Positions 1 through 7,072 of a stretch of 7,460 nt of DNA are shown here, in pieces. The stretch is from Acidobacteriota bacterium (GTDB lineage: Bacteria; Acidobacteriota; Terriglobia; Terriglobales; Acidobacteriaceae), in NCBI GenBank assembly GCA_021781255.1, contig JAJXXG010000214.1, positions 1-7,460 on the forward strand, read 5' to 3'. Under the pieces are notes generated by a model, which was not told the DNA's origin, ran no database searches, and worked only from the letters and a program-made list of their open reading frames with translations. The position numbers were made by a program, and so were the translations under genes. Within the stretch, counting starts at the first letter, position 1. The number at the start of each line of letters is the position of its first letter.

Positions 1-373
1 CGTCGAGGATACGGGCATCGGTCCAGCGTTTGCGACCCTCGATGCGGACCACGCGGCCCTCCATGCGAAGAGGCTTGGCGCTGGGCACCGGGAGCAGATA
101 ATCGACCTCCATATGGCGGGTCATGGAAGAGATGCCGCTGGCGCGCACGGCTTTGCTCATGGTCTCATCGAGCAGTGTTGCGATGATGCCGCCGTGCAGG
201 TAACCGGGATGGCCGCAGAAATCGTCGCTGATGTTGGCCTGACTCACGACGGAACCGTCTTCGGCGAGGAGAAACTCAAGTTGCAGACCGCCGGAGTTGG
301 CCGGGCCGCAGCCAAAACAGCGGTTCTGGGCGGCATGTTGCAGAGGCGTCATTTTCTCATCGGGAGTGGCCAT
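1..373 (-). CDS. PaaI-family hotdog-fold thioesterase, 5' part (runs off left edge)
   Basis: Reading the minus strand from the ATG at 373-371 gives 124 complete codons with no stop, so the gene continues beyond base 1. Residues 17-30 read NRCFGCGPANSGGL, the Cys-X2-Cys lead-in (C19, C22) found in many PaaI/THEM4-like thioesterases. Residues 57-73 contain the hotdog active-site signature, YLHGGIIATLLDET, with H60-G61-G62 and the acidic pair D69-E70. Proteins of this family hydrolyse acyl-CoA thioesters in the cytoplasm; the substrate cannot be told from this part. Only a short C-terminal stretch should be missing, since the family usually runs about 130-170 residues. No good Shine-Dalgarno is visible before the chosen ATG; a second in-frame ATG lies at codon 8. 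The gene is divergent from the cytochrome gene, with 66 bases between starts. Family assignment is firm, substrate unknown. Confidence 0.88.
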   Translation of the reverse strand, partial: MATPDEKMTPLQHAAQNRCFGCGPANSGGLQLEFLLAEDGSVVSQANISDDFCGHPGYLHGGIIATLLDETMSKAVRASGISSMTRHMEVDYLLPVPSAKPLRMEGRVVRIEGRKRWTDARILD

Positions 374-439
374 TTTGAGTAGAGTAACGTTGACGGGCAA
401 CTGCTGGCTAGGACGCACGGGCGAATAAGATAAGGGCTG

Positions 440-847
440 ATGGCTGCTTATTCACCGACTCGGCTACAACCTGGTTTCCCTTTGATTCCGGTCCGCGCTC
501 GGGGTGTCGCATTCCTGGGGCTGGCGGGCCTGGTGCTTGCGGGGCTGGCGCTGGCCGGGTGCCACGGGACGGCAGTTCTGACCACGCAGCAGGCCGAGGG
601 GAAAGACCTCTACCAGGTACGCTGTGCGCACTGCCATGAGGACAATGACCTGGGCCTGAAGAAGGTTCCGCCAAATCTGCGTGGCGTCTTCAATCAGCAG
701 GTGTTGCCCAGCGGTGCACCGGCGACGGATGAGAACGTAAAGCGCGTCGTGTTGTCAGGCAAGGGCATGATGCCCTCGTTTGCGGGACGCTTCACGGAGG
801 AGCAGATGGCGGCGCTGCTGGCTTACCTGCACACGGGGTTGCGCTGA
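440..847 (+). CDS. single-haem cytochrome c, predicted lipoprotein
   Basis: A 135-residue protein with one haem c attachment motif, CAHCH (C62, C65, H66), and a downstream GKGMMPSF segment in which M111 (or M110) is the likely sixth iron ligand, as in class I cytochromes c. The N-terminus has basic residues (R19, R21), a hydrophobic run at 22-40 and a lipobox LAGC with C41 as the lipidated cysteine, so the mature protein of about 95 residues should be anchored in a membrane facing the periplasm. It would carry single electrons between respiratory or oxidoreductase partners; none is encoded nearby. The start at 440 is preceded by an AAGGG only 3-4 bases away, a poor spacing, so a start a little further in is possible, but the lipobox fixes the mature end. 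It is convergent with the methyltransferase gene, with 39 bases between stops. Class is sure, redox partner unknown. Confidence 0.9.
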   Translation: MAAYSPTRLQPGFPLIPVRARGVAFLGLAGLVLAGLALAGCHGTAVLTTQQAEGKDLYQVRCAHCHEDNDLGLKKVPPNLRGVFNQQVLPSGAPATDENVKRVVLSGKGMMPSFAGRFTEEQMAALLAYLHTGLR

Positions 848-886
848 CCGATGAGCCGGCATCCCTGCAAACCCGCGGCGTAAAGA

Positions 887-1519
887 TTATGGGCGGCAGA
901 ACAGGCAGTAGAGAAACTGCTGCTGCGTGCCCAATGGCGTGTTGTGCAGGTCGATGGTAGATTCGACGAGATGAAAGCCGGATCCCAGAGCTTGCGCGAG
1001 GGAATCCGCGTCGTAGCGGCAGGTTGCAAGACCGCTGCATTTCATGGGCCCGTCCGGTCCGAAGGTCGCCATGACCACATGACCGCCGGGCTTGAGCGCA
1101 TGCGACAGCTGGCGTACATAAGCTGTCCGCTGTTCAGGCTGCGTGAGAAAGTGAAAGACGGCCCGGTCATGCCACACATCGAAATGGCTACCAGGCAAAA
1201 GGCAGGAGAGGATATCGCCGACCAGCCACCGAACAAGGTTATTTGCCTGTCCGAGGCGTCTCCGGGAGCAGTCGAGGGCCGTCTCCGAGATGTCGAGAAC
1301 GGTCAGATTCGAGTACTGTTCCTGCAACAGATCATCGACAAGCGTGGAATGGCCGCCGCCGATATCGATGACGCGAGCTACTTGAGATGCTACTCGGCGG
1401 ATGAGGTCCACAGAAAGAGCGAGATGGGAGGCGTACCAGCTGCCCCCCTCCGGTGCGTTCCTTGCATACACAGTTTGCCAGTGTGTCCTGGAGTCATCTC
1501 GGATTTCGGGATCGGGCAT
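887..1519 (-). CDS. class I SAM-dependent methyltransferase
   Basis: From the ATG at 1519 the protein has 210 residues. Rossmann-fold motifs follow in order: motif I VIDIGGGHSTL (50-60), the acidic end of strand 2 at D76 (VLDIS), VGD at 100-102, WHDRAVFHFL (116-125) for strand 4, LKPGGHVV (142-149), then FGPDGPMKCSGL (153-164). The combination WHDRAVFHF plus DGP-KCSGL marks a widespread family of small bacterial methyltransferases without an assigned substrate, so none is given here. It should be a soluble cytoplasmic enzyme using S-adenosylmethionine. The ATG is preceded by TTGGAG with a 9-base gap; an in-frame TTG at 1534 would add 5 residues but has a weaker upstream sequence, and a stop lies just before it. 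The gene stands alone: convergent with the cytochrome gene and divergent from miaB. Confidence 0.88.
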   Translation of the reverse strand: MPDPEIRDDSRTHWQTVYARNAPEGGSWYASHLALSVDLIRRVASQVARVIDIGGGHSTLVDDLLQEQYSNLTVLDISETALDCSRRRLGQANNLVRWLVGDILSCLLPGSHFDVWHDRAVFHFLTQPEQRTAYVRQLSHALKPGGHVVMATFGPDGPMKCSGLATCRYDADSLAQALGSGFHLVESTIDLHNTPLGTQQQFLYCLFCRP

Positions 1520-1653
1520 TGGGTCTGGCTCCAAATCGATCTCAAAGATGCAATTTTAATGCCGGAGGCGCAAGTTCCGCTGTGCGCTCAACTTGGTGGC
1601 TCCGCGTCTGATCTGCCGGATGCAAAGCGACACTCATCGAGAGCGAGGCCAAG

Positions 1654-1659
1654 TATACT
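1654..1659 (+). promoter_or_regulatory. candidate -10 element for miaB (TATACT)
   Basis: TATACT matches the sigma-70 consensus at 5 of 6 positions and lies inside the 8-base palindrome AGTATACT (1652-1659). Transcription starting about 7 bases after it would begin within a few bases of the miaB ATG at 1669. No convincing -35 box is present at 16-18 bases, so this is inference from one hexamer and position. Confidence 0.35.
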
Positions 1660-1668
1660 GGGCTTGCT

Positions 1669-2988
1669 ATGGCGACCGAAAAAACCTTCTACCTTGAGAC
1701 CTTCGGCTGCCAGATGAATGCCCATGACTCGGAGAAGGTCATTGGCACATTGCAGCAGCAGGGGTACCGGCAGGTTGATTCCGAAGGGGAAGCGGGCCTG
1801 ATCCTCTACAACACCTGCTCGATCCGCGATAAGGCGGAGCAGAAGGTCTTCAACCGCCTGAACGACTATAAAAAGTTGCATAAGTCCGGGAAGCGATTCG
1901 GTGTTCTGGGGTGCGTAGCGCAGCAGGAAGGCGAAAAGATTTTCGAGCGCGCGCCGTACGTTTCACTGGTGTCGGGTTCGGCGTCGTATCGCAAATTGCC
2001 CGAGATGCTGGTGCGGCTGGAAGCGGGCGAAACCCGCATAACCGGTCTCGATGACCGGCAGACGGATGAAACGTTTGAGACCGAGTTCACCGCGCGCCAG
2101 AATCCATACCGGGGCTACATCACGATTATTGAAGGCTGCGACAAGTTCTGTTCGTACTGCGTGGTGCCGTATACGCGGGGCAAGGAGCGGAGCCGGGGTT
2201 CTTCCTCGGTGCTGGCCGAAGCGCGCCGCATCGCCGATCAGGGATACACCGAGATTCAACTGCTTGGCCAGAACGTCAACAGCTATCGCGACCCGGAAGG
2301 GAAGTCGAGCTTTGCTGAACTTCTTGCGGCGGTGGGGCAGGTGCATGGAATTCGACGCGTGCGATTTACCACCAGCCACCCGCGGGATTTTACGCGCGAT
2401 ATTGTGGAGGTGATCGACGCGATTCCGACCCTGTGCGACCATATTCATCTGCCCGTGCAGTCGGGATCAAACCGGGTGCTGAAGATGATGGCTAGAGAGT
2501 ACACGCGGGAGTGGTACTTGGAGCGCATCAGCTGGATGAAGGCAGCCAGGCGCCAGATTTCGTTGTCCACGGATATCATTGTTGGCTTCCCAGGCGAATC
2601 CGAAGACGACTTTATTGCCACGATGGACCTGTTGGCGGAGGTGCAGTACGATTGCGTATTCGGCTTCAAGTACTCTGCGCGTCCGAACACACCGGCCCTG
2701 ACGATGATTGATTCGATCCCGGAGTCGGAGAAGGCGAAGCGGCTGCAAGTGCTACTGGACCGCCAGCGGGAAATCCAGAGGGTCAATTATTCGAAGCAGA
2801 TAGGCGAAATTATTGAAGTGATGGTTGAGGGGCTGAACCCGGCGCGGGAGCAGATTGCAGGCAGGAGCAGCCAAAACAAGCCTGTGAATTTTTCATCGCC
2901 TGTACCGATCGCCCCGGCTCCGGGAAGCTACGCAAACGTGAAAATTACAGCGGCGTTTCCCAACAGCCTCGTGGGAGAAGCCATCTAA
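1669..2988 (+). CDS. miaB: tRNA-2-methylthio-N6-dimethylallyladenosine synthase MiaB
   Basis: The 439-residue protein is a full-length radical SAM methylthiotransferase. It converts i6A to ms2i6A at position 37 of tRNAs reading UNN codons, using two [4Fe-4S] clusters, which improves codon pairing. The N-terminal UPF0004 domain carries the three cysteines for the auxiliary cluster, C14 (ETFGCQMN), C50 (NTCSIR) and C81 (LGCVAQ). The radical SAM motif CDKFCSYC gives C157, C161 and C164, followed by VVPYTRGKERSR. TTSHPRD (234-240), HLPVQSGS (260-267) and STDIIVGFPGE (300-310) are classic MiaB blocks, and residues about 376-439 form the TRAM RNA-binding domain. MiaB is preferred over the MtaB and RimO relatives because of these blocks. 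The start fits the family N-terminus, although no clear Shine-Dalgarno precedes it. The gene lies 34 bases before the bifunctional nuclease gene, probably in one transcript. Confidence 0.97.
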   Translation: MATEKTFYLETFGCQMNAHDSEKVIGTLQQQGYRQVDSEGEAGLILYNTCSIRDKAEQKVFNRLNDYKKLHKSGKRFGVLGCVAQQEGEKIFERAPYVSLVSGSASYRKLPEMLVRLEAGETRITGLDDRQTDETFETEFTARQNPYRGYITIIEGCDKFCSYCVVPYTRGKERSRGSSSVLAEARRIADQGYTEIQLLGQNVNSYRDPEGKSSFAELLAAVGQVHGIRRVRFTTSHPRDFTRDIVEVIDAIPTLCDHIHLPVQSGSNRVLKMMAREYTREWYLERISWMKAARRQISLSTDIIVGFPGESEDDFIATMDLLAEVQYDCVFGFKYSARPNTPALTMIDSIPESEKAKRLQVLLDRQREIQRVNYSKQIGEIIEVMVEGLNPAREQIAGRSSQNKPVNFSSPVPIAPAPGSYANVKITAAFPNSLVGEAI

Positions 2989-3022
2989 ACGAAGTAAGCG
3001 GAGAGCAGCGGGGGTATTGCGT

Positions 3023-3511
3023 ATGGATATCGAGGTTCGAATTCGCGGTTTGATGATGGACCCGGCAACGAACATGCCGATCGTGGTCCTCAAAGATGTG
3101 GGTTCAGACGCAGTGATGCCCATCTGGGTAGGAATTTTCGAGGCAAACGCAATTGCAATTGAGATCGCGAAGGAGAATGCGCCTCGGCCTCTGACGCATG
3201 ATCTAATGCGCAACCTTATTCATAACCTGAATGCAGAGGTGGAGAAGGTGGTCATCACGGACCTGAAGGATGACACTTTTTTTGCGTGCCTCTGGTTGCG
3301 CCAGCAAGGTGAGGTGGTGATTGTTGACCTGCGCCCCTCGGATGCGATCGCTGTGGCATTGCGGGCCGATTGTCCCATTTACGTTGCAGAAAAAGTGCTT
3401 GAGGCAGCAAAGCTGAACCCGTCGCTGAACCCTGAAGGCGCAACGTCTGACCAGCTTAAAGGCTGGCTTGAAGGCCTGAATGACGAGGATCTCGGCCGGT
3501 ACAAGATGTAG
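3023..3511 (+). CDS. bifunctional nuclease family protein (BFN/DUF151)
   Basis: A 162-residue protein of the BFN/DUF151 family (PF02577), named after plant proteins reported to have both DNase and RNase activity; the bacterial role is poorly known. Family blocks are PIWVGIFEANAIAIEIAKE (34-52, 19 residues), RPLTHDLM (55-62), a core with DDTFFACLWL (83-92) and DLRPSDAIAVALR (102-114). The tail ending GRYKM is also common in the family. There is no UVR domain, which some relatives have. The ATG at 3023 is preferred because a GGGGG tract (3010-3014) lies 8 bases before it; an in-frame TTG at 3017 would sit only 2 bases after that tract. It follows miaB by 34 bases on the same strand with no hairpin between, so co-transcription is likely. 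Family is sure; nuclease activity here is inferred only by family. Confidence 0.92.
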   Translation: MDIEVRIRGLMMDPATNMPIVVLKDVGSDAVMPIWVGIFEANAIAIEIAKENAPRPLTHDLMRNLIHNLNAEVEKVVITDLKDDTFFACLWLRQQGEVVIVDLRPSDAIAVALRADCPIYVAEKVLEAAKLNPSLNPEGATSDQLKGWLEGLNDEDLGRYKM

Positions 3512-3514
3512 GCA

Positions 3515-3528
3515 AGGGCAATCGCCCT
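3515..3528 (+). terminator. weak hairpin just after the BFN gene
   Basis: AGGGC-AATC-GCCCT forms a 5-bp stem with a 4-base loop starting 4 bases after the BFN stop. There is no following T-tract, only a G8 run at 3535-3542, so it is a poor intrinsic terminator and may only protect the 3' end. Confidence 0.25.
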
Positions 3529-3570
3529 GAATGAGGGGGGGGAGGCTTGCAGGGATTGCCCGGCACTATG

Positions 3571-3599
3571 TTGGGCGACTTTGGTATACAGAATATACG
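3571..3599 (+). promoter_or_regulatory. upstream promoter/operator candidate for the AAA+ ATPase gene
   Basis: TTGGGC (3571-3576) and TATACG (3594-3599) are 17 bases apart and match the sigma-70 consensus at 3 and 4 of 6 positions. The -10 overlaps an inverted repeat, GTATA-CAGAA-TATAC (3584-3598), with perfect 5-bp arms, which could be a regulator site. The prediction is modest because both boxes are imperfect. Confidence 0.3.
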
Positions 3600-3665
3600 T
3601 TATCGGACATGACATTCCTCTAGTGACGGAATTGAGGCGTCCTTTGGGAGTGGCCCTCAAACCAA

Positions 3666-3694
3666 GTGACTTGTGCGAAAGGTCGCGCTATAGT
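3666..3694 (+). promoter_or_regulatory. sigma-70-like promoter for the AAA+ ATPase gene
   Basis: GTGACT (3666-3671, 4 of 6 against TTGACA) and TATAGT (3689-3694, 5 of 6 against TATAAT) are separated by the ideal 17 bases. Transcription would start near 3701, leaving a leader of about 30 bases that contains the strong Shine-Dalgarno at 3715-3723. This is the best-looking promoter in the window by spacing and match. Confidence 0.5.
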
Positions 3695-3714
3695 TGCTCA
3701 GAATCAGGTTCGTA

Positions 3715-3723
3715 AAGGTGGAG
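3715..3723 (+). promoter_or_regulatory. Shine-Dalgarno that sets the TTG start of the ATPase gene
   Basis: AAGGTGGAG lies 7 bases before the TTG at 3731, an ideal spacing, whereas the first ATG at 3749 is 25 bases away. The core GGAG is also the loop of a small possible hairpin AGGT-GGAG-ACCT (3716-3727). Confidence 0.65.
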
Positions 3724-3730
3724 ACCTCCC

Positions 3731-5017
3731 TTGCTTACTGACACCCCAATGGACGCCCTGCAATTTGTCTCGCCGACCTCACGACCACGGAAAATCTCCG
3801 AACTCGGTGTTCGCGAGGCGACGCTCGAAGACATCTCCCTGAAGGCGCTCTATCTCAGCGGGCCCTTTTCGGTGCTGGACCTTGCAGACAAAATGTGCAT
3901 CGGTTTTGAAGTGGCGAATGAGCTCTTCTCTCGGATGCGCGGGAAGCTTTTGTGCGAAGTGACGGGGATGAACGTCAACGTCCCTACGATCGCGATCACC
4001 TCGCAGGGCCGGTCAAGAGCCCTGGAACTGCTTAGCCAGTGCCAGTATTCGGGCGCAGCGCCAGTCTCTCTGGCGAGCTATGTAGACCTCGTACGCAAGC
4101 AGAGCGTCCGGAATCTGACGGTGGGCCCTGCGGACGTCGAAAAGGCCTTCTCTCACCTGGTGTTTGACGCCAAGACGCTTGCCCAGTTCGGGACAGGCTT
4201 GAATTCCGGCGCCCCGATCTTTCTCTACGGGCCGCCCGGTGTGGGTAAGACAGCGGCGGCTGAAACCATGTCGCGTGTAGTAGCAGTGGACGAGGTCTGG
4301 ATCCCTCATGCGGTTGAGGTGGACGGGCAAATTATCTCCGTCTTTGATCCCGTGATACACCGTCGCAAAACGATTTCGAGCGGTATTGACACCGACAACC
4401 GCTGGGTTTTCTGCCATCGTCCCACGGTGATTGTGGGTGGTGAACTCACGATTGATATGCTGGACCTGCAGTTCAATCAGTCGACCCGGTATTATGTGGG
4501 TCCTCCGCAGATGAAGGCCAACAATGGAGTGCTGATTATTGACGACTTCGGGCGGCAACGGGTGCTACCTGAAGAGTTGCTGAATCGCTGGGTGGTACCG
4601 CTGGACCGCCGCGTTGAGTTCCTGACACTGGCCGGTGGCAGCAAGATCGAAGTTCCATTTGAGATGCTGGTTGTCTTTGCGTCGAATCTCGATCCGACAC
4701 GGGTCATGGATCCGGCATTTTTGCGTAGAATTCAGACAAAAATCTATATCGGTGCGGTAACGGATGACCACTTCCGAGAGATCTTCCGGCGTGTGGCCGC
4801 CGAACACAGTATTGTTCCGGAAGACTCCCTGATCACGGATTTGATTGACTTTGTCAAGAACACCTTGAAGCAGGAGTTGCGCTCCTGCTACCCGCGGGAT
4901 CTGATCAACCAGATGGTCTGGGCAGCGCGGTACGAAGGAGTGGAATTGAAACTTGACCGGCCATCGATGGCTCGTGCAGTGGACTCTTATTTTGTGCCGA
5001 AATCACCGACAATGTAG
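3731..5017 (+). CDS. AAA+ ATPase of unknown function with winged-helix-like N-terminus
   Basis: A 428-residue AAA+ protein whose role I do not recognise. Walker A is GPPGVGKT (167-174, K173), Walker B is LIIDDFGRQ (268-276, D271-D272, with Asp where most AAA+ proteins have the catalytic Glu), sensor 1 is ASNLDP (N319), candidate arginine fingers are R332/R333 and a sensor-2-like arginine is in YPRDLI (R389). About 97 residues separate the two Walker motifs, longer than usual, with an insert holding WIPHAVEVDGQII (190-202) and VIVGGELTIDMLDL (233-246). Residues about 30-110 are helical with a winged-helix look (ISLKALYLSG, VLDLADKM, then TIAITSQGR). No membrane segment or signal peptide is seen. 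The TTG start is chosen for its Shine-Dalgarno at 7 bases. It is flanked by unrelated genes on the same strand and has its own promoter candidates. MoxR-like or chelatase-like remodelling is possible but unproven. Confidence 0.85.
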   Translation: MLTDTPMDALQFVSPTSRPRKISELGVREATLEDISLKALYLSGPFSVLDLADKMCIGFEVANELFSRMRGKLLCEVTGMNVNVPTIAITSQGRSRALELLSQCQYSGAAPVSLASYVDLVRKQSVRNLTVGPADVEKAFSHLVFDAKTLAQFGTGLNSGAPIFLYGPPGVGKTAAAETMSRVVAVDEVWIPHAVEVDGQIISVFDPVIHRRKTISSGIDTDNRWVFCHRPTVIVGGELTIDMLDLQFNQSTRYYVGPPQMKANNGVLIIDDFGRQRVLPEELLNRWVVPLDRRVEFLTLAGGSKIEVPFEMLVVFASNLDPTRVMDPAFLRRIQTKIYIGAVTDDHFREIFRRVAAEHSIVPEDSLITDLIDFVKNTLKQELRSCYPRDLINQMVWAARYEGVELKLDRPSMARAVDSYFVPKSPTM

Positions 5018-5035
5018 CAGGGGAACTACCCTGCT
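5016..5035 (+). terminator. hairpin overlapping the ATPase stop codon
   Basis: AGCAGGG-GAACTA-CCCTGCT gives a 7-bp perfect stem with a 6-base loop, the first two bases belonging to the TAG stop. What follows is only slightly T-rich (TCGCTCCCATTCT), so termination would be weak, but it is the most likely 3' end of the ATPase transcript. Confidence 0.4.
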
Positions 5036-5049
5036 TCGCTCCCATTCTG

Positions 5050-5062
5050 CCGCTGAGAGCGG
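5050..5062 (+). repeat. short hairpin in the ATPase-pckG gap
   Basis: CCGCT-GAG-AGCGG makes a 5-bp stem with a 3-base loop. It lies between the ATPase 3' hairpin and the stronger pckG leader hairpin. Its role is unknown and could be chance. Confidence 0.3.
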
Positions 5063-5116
5063 ACTGATTGGGGCTATCGCGGCTGCAATGGCGAGGAGTG
5101 CGTGCATCCTGCTATC

Positions 5117-5137
5117 TCCGCGTGTTCGCCACGCGGA
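5117..5137 (+). promoter_or_regulatory. strong GC-rich hairpin in the pckG leader
   Basis: TCCGCGTG-TTCGC-CACGCGGA is a perfect 8-bp stem with a 5-base loop. It ends 35 bases before the pckG ATG and 17 bases before the AGGAG (5155-5159). A T-rich stretch (TTGGTGTTTT, 5145-5154) follows after 7 bases, too far for a standard terminator. It may be a leader element affecting pckG mRNA stability or translation, or a regulator site in DNA. Confidence 0.45.
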
Positions 5138-5172
5138 TGACTCATTGGTGTTTTAGGAGATTGTCCAGAGAC

Positions 5173-7014
5173 ATGAAGACCGCACAGGACGTCCTTGCAG
5201 AGAGATTTCAAACAGAGCCGCCCACCAGCAACAAGCATTTGATCCGGTGGGTTGAAAAGATGGCAGACCTTTGCCGTCCGGAATCAATTCACTGGGTCGA
5301 CGGGTCAAAGGCCGAGTACGACGCGATCTGTGACCGACTTGTGGTAGCTGGAACATTTGTGCGGCTGAATAAGAAGCAATGGCCCGGGTGCTTTTATGCG
5401 CGGTCGGTCCCGAGCGATGTGGCACGTGTGGAAGACCGCACTTTTATCTGTTCCCTGTCCCGCGATAGCGCGGGCCCGACAAATAATTGGGAAGACCCGT
5501 TTGTGATGCGGCGACGTCTGAAGCAGCTTTTCCGCGGGTGTATGCAGGGTCGGACCATGTACGTGCTGCCCTTCAGCATGGGGCCGGTGGGGTCGCCGAT
5601 GTCAGCCATCGGCGTTCAGCTCACCGATTCTGCCTATGTGGTGGCTCAGATGCGGACGATGGCCCGCATTGGAGCGCCTGTATTTGCCGAGATCGATAAG
5701 GATGACAAACGCGTGGTGCCGTGCATGCATTCGGTGGGCATGCCGCTCAGGCCCGGACAGTCCGATGTGCCGTGGCCCTGCAACGAGACGAAGTACATTG
5801 TGCACTTCCCTGAGACGCGCGAGATCTGGTCCTACGGATCGGGCTACGGCGGCAATGCCCTGCTGAGCAAGAAATGTTTCGCGCTGCGGATTGCTTCCAA
5901 TATTGCCCGTGACGAGGGCTGGATGGCTGAACACATGCTTATTCTGGGCGTGGAGAGCCCCGAGGGCGAGAAGACCTATGTAGCAGCGGCGTTTCCTTCA
6001 GCCTGCGGCAAGACCAATTTCGCCATGCTGATTCCGCCCAAGGCCATGCAAGGCTGGAAGGTATGGACCGTTGGGGATGACATTGCATGGATTCGCCCGG
6101 ACGCGCAAGGAAGACTGCGAGCCATCAATCCGGAAGCGGGGTTCTTTGGTGTAGCGCCGGGGACGGGCGAGAAGACAAATCCTGTGGCGATGGCCACGTT
6201 GGCACACAACTCGATTTTTACCAATGTGGCTCTGACGCCGGACGGCGGCGTGTGGTGGGAAGGCATGACAGAGAAGCCACCGGCCGAATGCCTCGACTGG
6301 CGCGGGGAGCGTTGGACGCCGGAGATTGGCAAGCAGACCGGGCGCACGGCCGCGCATCCTAACGGGCGCTTCACGGCGCCGGCATCGCAGTGCCCCACGA
6401 TCGACCCTGACTGGGAGTCGCCCGATGGAGTGCCGATCAGCGCGATCATCTTTGGCGGCAGGCGATCCACCACTTTGCCGCTTGTTTACCAGGCGTTCAA
6501 CTGGTCGAGCGGGGTCTACATCGGCGCGACAATGGGCTCGGAGACCACGGCGGCGGCCAGCGGCGCAGTGGGACAGGTGCGGCGTGACCCGATGGCGATG
6601 CTTCCCTTCTGCGGCTACCACATGGGTGACTACTTTCGGCATTGGATCAAAATGCAGCGCGAGCTGGAAGTGACACCGCGGATCTTTCATGTGAACTGGT
6701 TCCGCAAGGATGACGACGGAAAGTTTATCTGGCCGGGCTATGGGGAAAACATGCGCATCCTGCGTTGGATTGTGGATCGCGTGCACGGACGGACACAGGG
6801 CCGTGAGACGCCGATCGGCTGGGTACCCCACTACGATGATATTGACTGGTCGGGCATTGAATTTTCGCGGACGACATTTAATGGGTTGCTGGAGATTGAT
6901 CGCATTGCGTGGAAGAAGGAAGTGATTTCACATGAAGAGCTCTTCATTAATCTTCATGACCACCTTCCGCCGGAGATGATCTACGAACGCGAATTGCTGA
7001 TCTGTCGGCTGTGA
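5173..7014 (+). CDS. pckG: phosphoenolpyruvate carboxykinase, GTP-dependent
   Basis: The 613-residue enzyme converts oxaloacetate and GTP to PEP, CO2 and GDP, the first committed step of gluconeogenesis, in the cytoplasm. It is the GTP-type, not the shorter ATP-type. The P-loop is FPSACGKTN (274-282) with the reactive cysteine C278 and K280-T281; the second nucleotide motif is VGDDIAW (300-306). Manganese ligands, by alignment from memory with vertebrate PEPCK, are K234, H254 and D303. FFGVAPGT (324-331), the mobile lid region [10 protein letters not shown] (455-464) and the guanine pocket F510, F518 and Y523 (usually Phe) are present. Length matches the family (about 600-622). The ATG at 5173 is chosen because MKTAQDV fits the family start and AGGAG lies 13 bases before it; the reading frame stays open back to 5068, but that extension has no family features. 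It likely has its own transcript. Confidence 0.97.
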   Translation: MKTAQDVLAERFQTEPPTSNKHLIRWVEKMADLCRPESIHWVDGSKAEYDAICDRLVVAGTFVRLNKKQWPGCFYARSVPSDVARVEDRTFICSLSRDSAGPTNNWEDPFVMRRRLKQLFRGCMQGRTMYVLPFSMGPVGSPMSAIGVQLTDSAYVVAQMRTMARIGAPVFAEIDKDDKRVVPCMHSVGMPLRPGQSDVPWPCNETKYIVHFPETREIWSYGSGYGGNALLSKKCFALRIASNIARDEGWMAEHMLILGVESPEGEKTYVAAAFPSACGKTNFAMLIPPKAMQGWKVWTVGDDIAWIRPDAQGRLRAINPEAGFFGVAPGTGEKTNPVAMATLAHNSIFTNVALTPDGGVWWEGMTEKPPAECLDWRGERWTPEIGKQTGRTAAHPNGRFTAPASQCPTIDPDWESPDGVPISAIIFGGRRSTTLPLVYQAFNWSSGVYIGATMGSETTAAASGAVGQVRRDPMAMLPFCGYHMGDYFRHWIKMQRELEVTPRIFHVNWFRKDDDGKFIWPGYGENMRILRWIVDRVHGRTQGRETPIGWVPHYDDIDWSGIEFSRTTFNGLLEIDRIAWKKEVISHEELFINLHDHLPPEMIYERELLICRL

Positions 7015-7072
7015 TGTTTGACTCAAGGCAGGGTGCCGGACAAGGATCGGCTTCAAGCTCGTAGGGGTGCAA

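Noticed and set aside
113..382. 89-codon plus-strand frame
   Set aside because: It is the opposite strand of the thioesterase, whose HGG and CxxC motifs are clear on the minus strand.
390..395. TTGACG as a -35 box for the cytochrome gene
   Set aside because: No acceptable -10 hexamer occurs at 16-18 bases downstream.
1560..1627. Direct repeat TGCCGGA (1560-1566 and 1614-1620) and the 6-bp inverted repeat CAAGTT/AACTTG in the methyltransferase-miaB gap
   Set aside because: The units are short and not well placed relative to either start, so chance is a sufficient explanation.
944..1717. 257-codon open frame on the plus strand
   Set aside because: It lies antisense to the methyltransferase, which has clear SAM motifs, and overlaps the miaB start; its translation shows no recognisable family.
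3535..3542. Run of eight G residues as a phase-variation tract
   Set aside because: It is outside any gene and not placed within a promoter spacer; a sequencing or chance homopolymer is as likely.
5068..5172. N-terminal extension of the pckG reading frame by 35 codons
   Set aside because: The translated extension has no PEPCK features, contains the strong 8-bp hairpin, and the family N-terminus begins at MKTAQDV behind AGGAG.
5998..6831. 277-codon open frame on the minus strand
   Set aside because: It is antisense to the conserved core of pckG; long opposite-strand frames are common in GC-rich genes and its translation has no domain.
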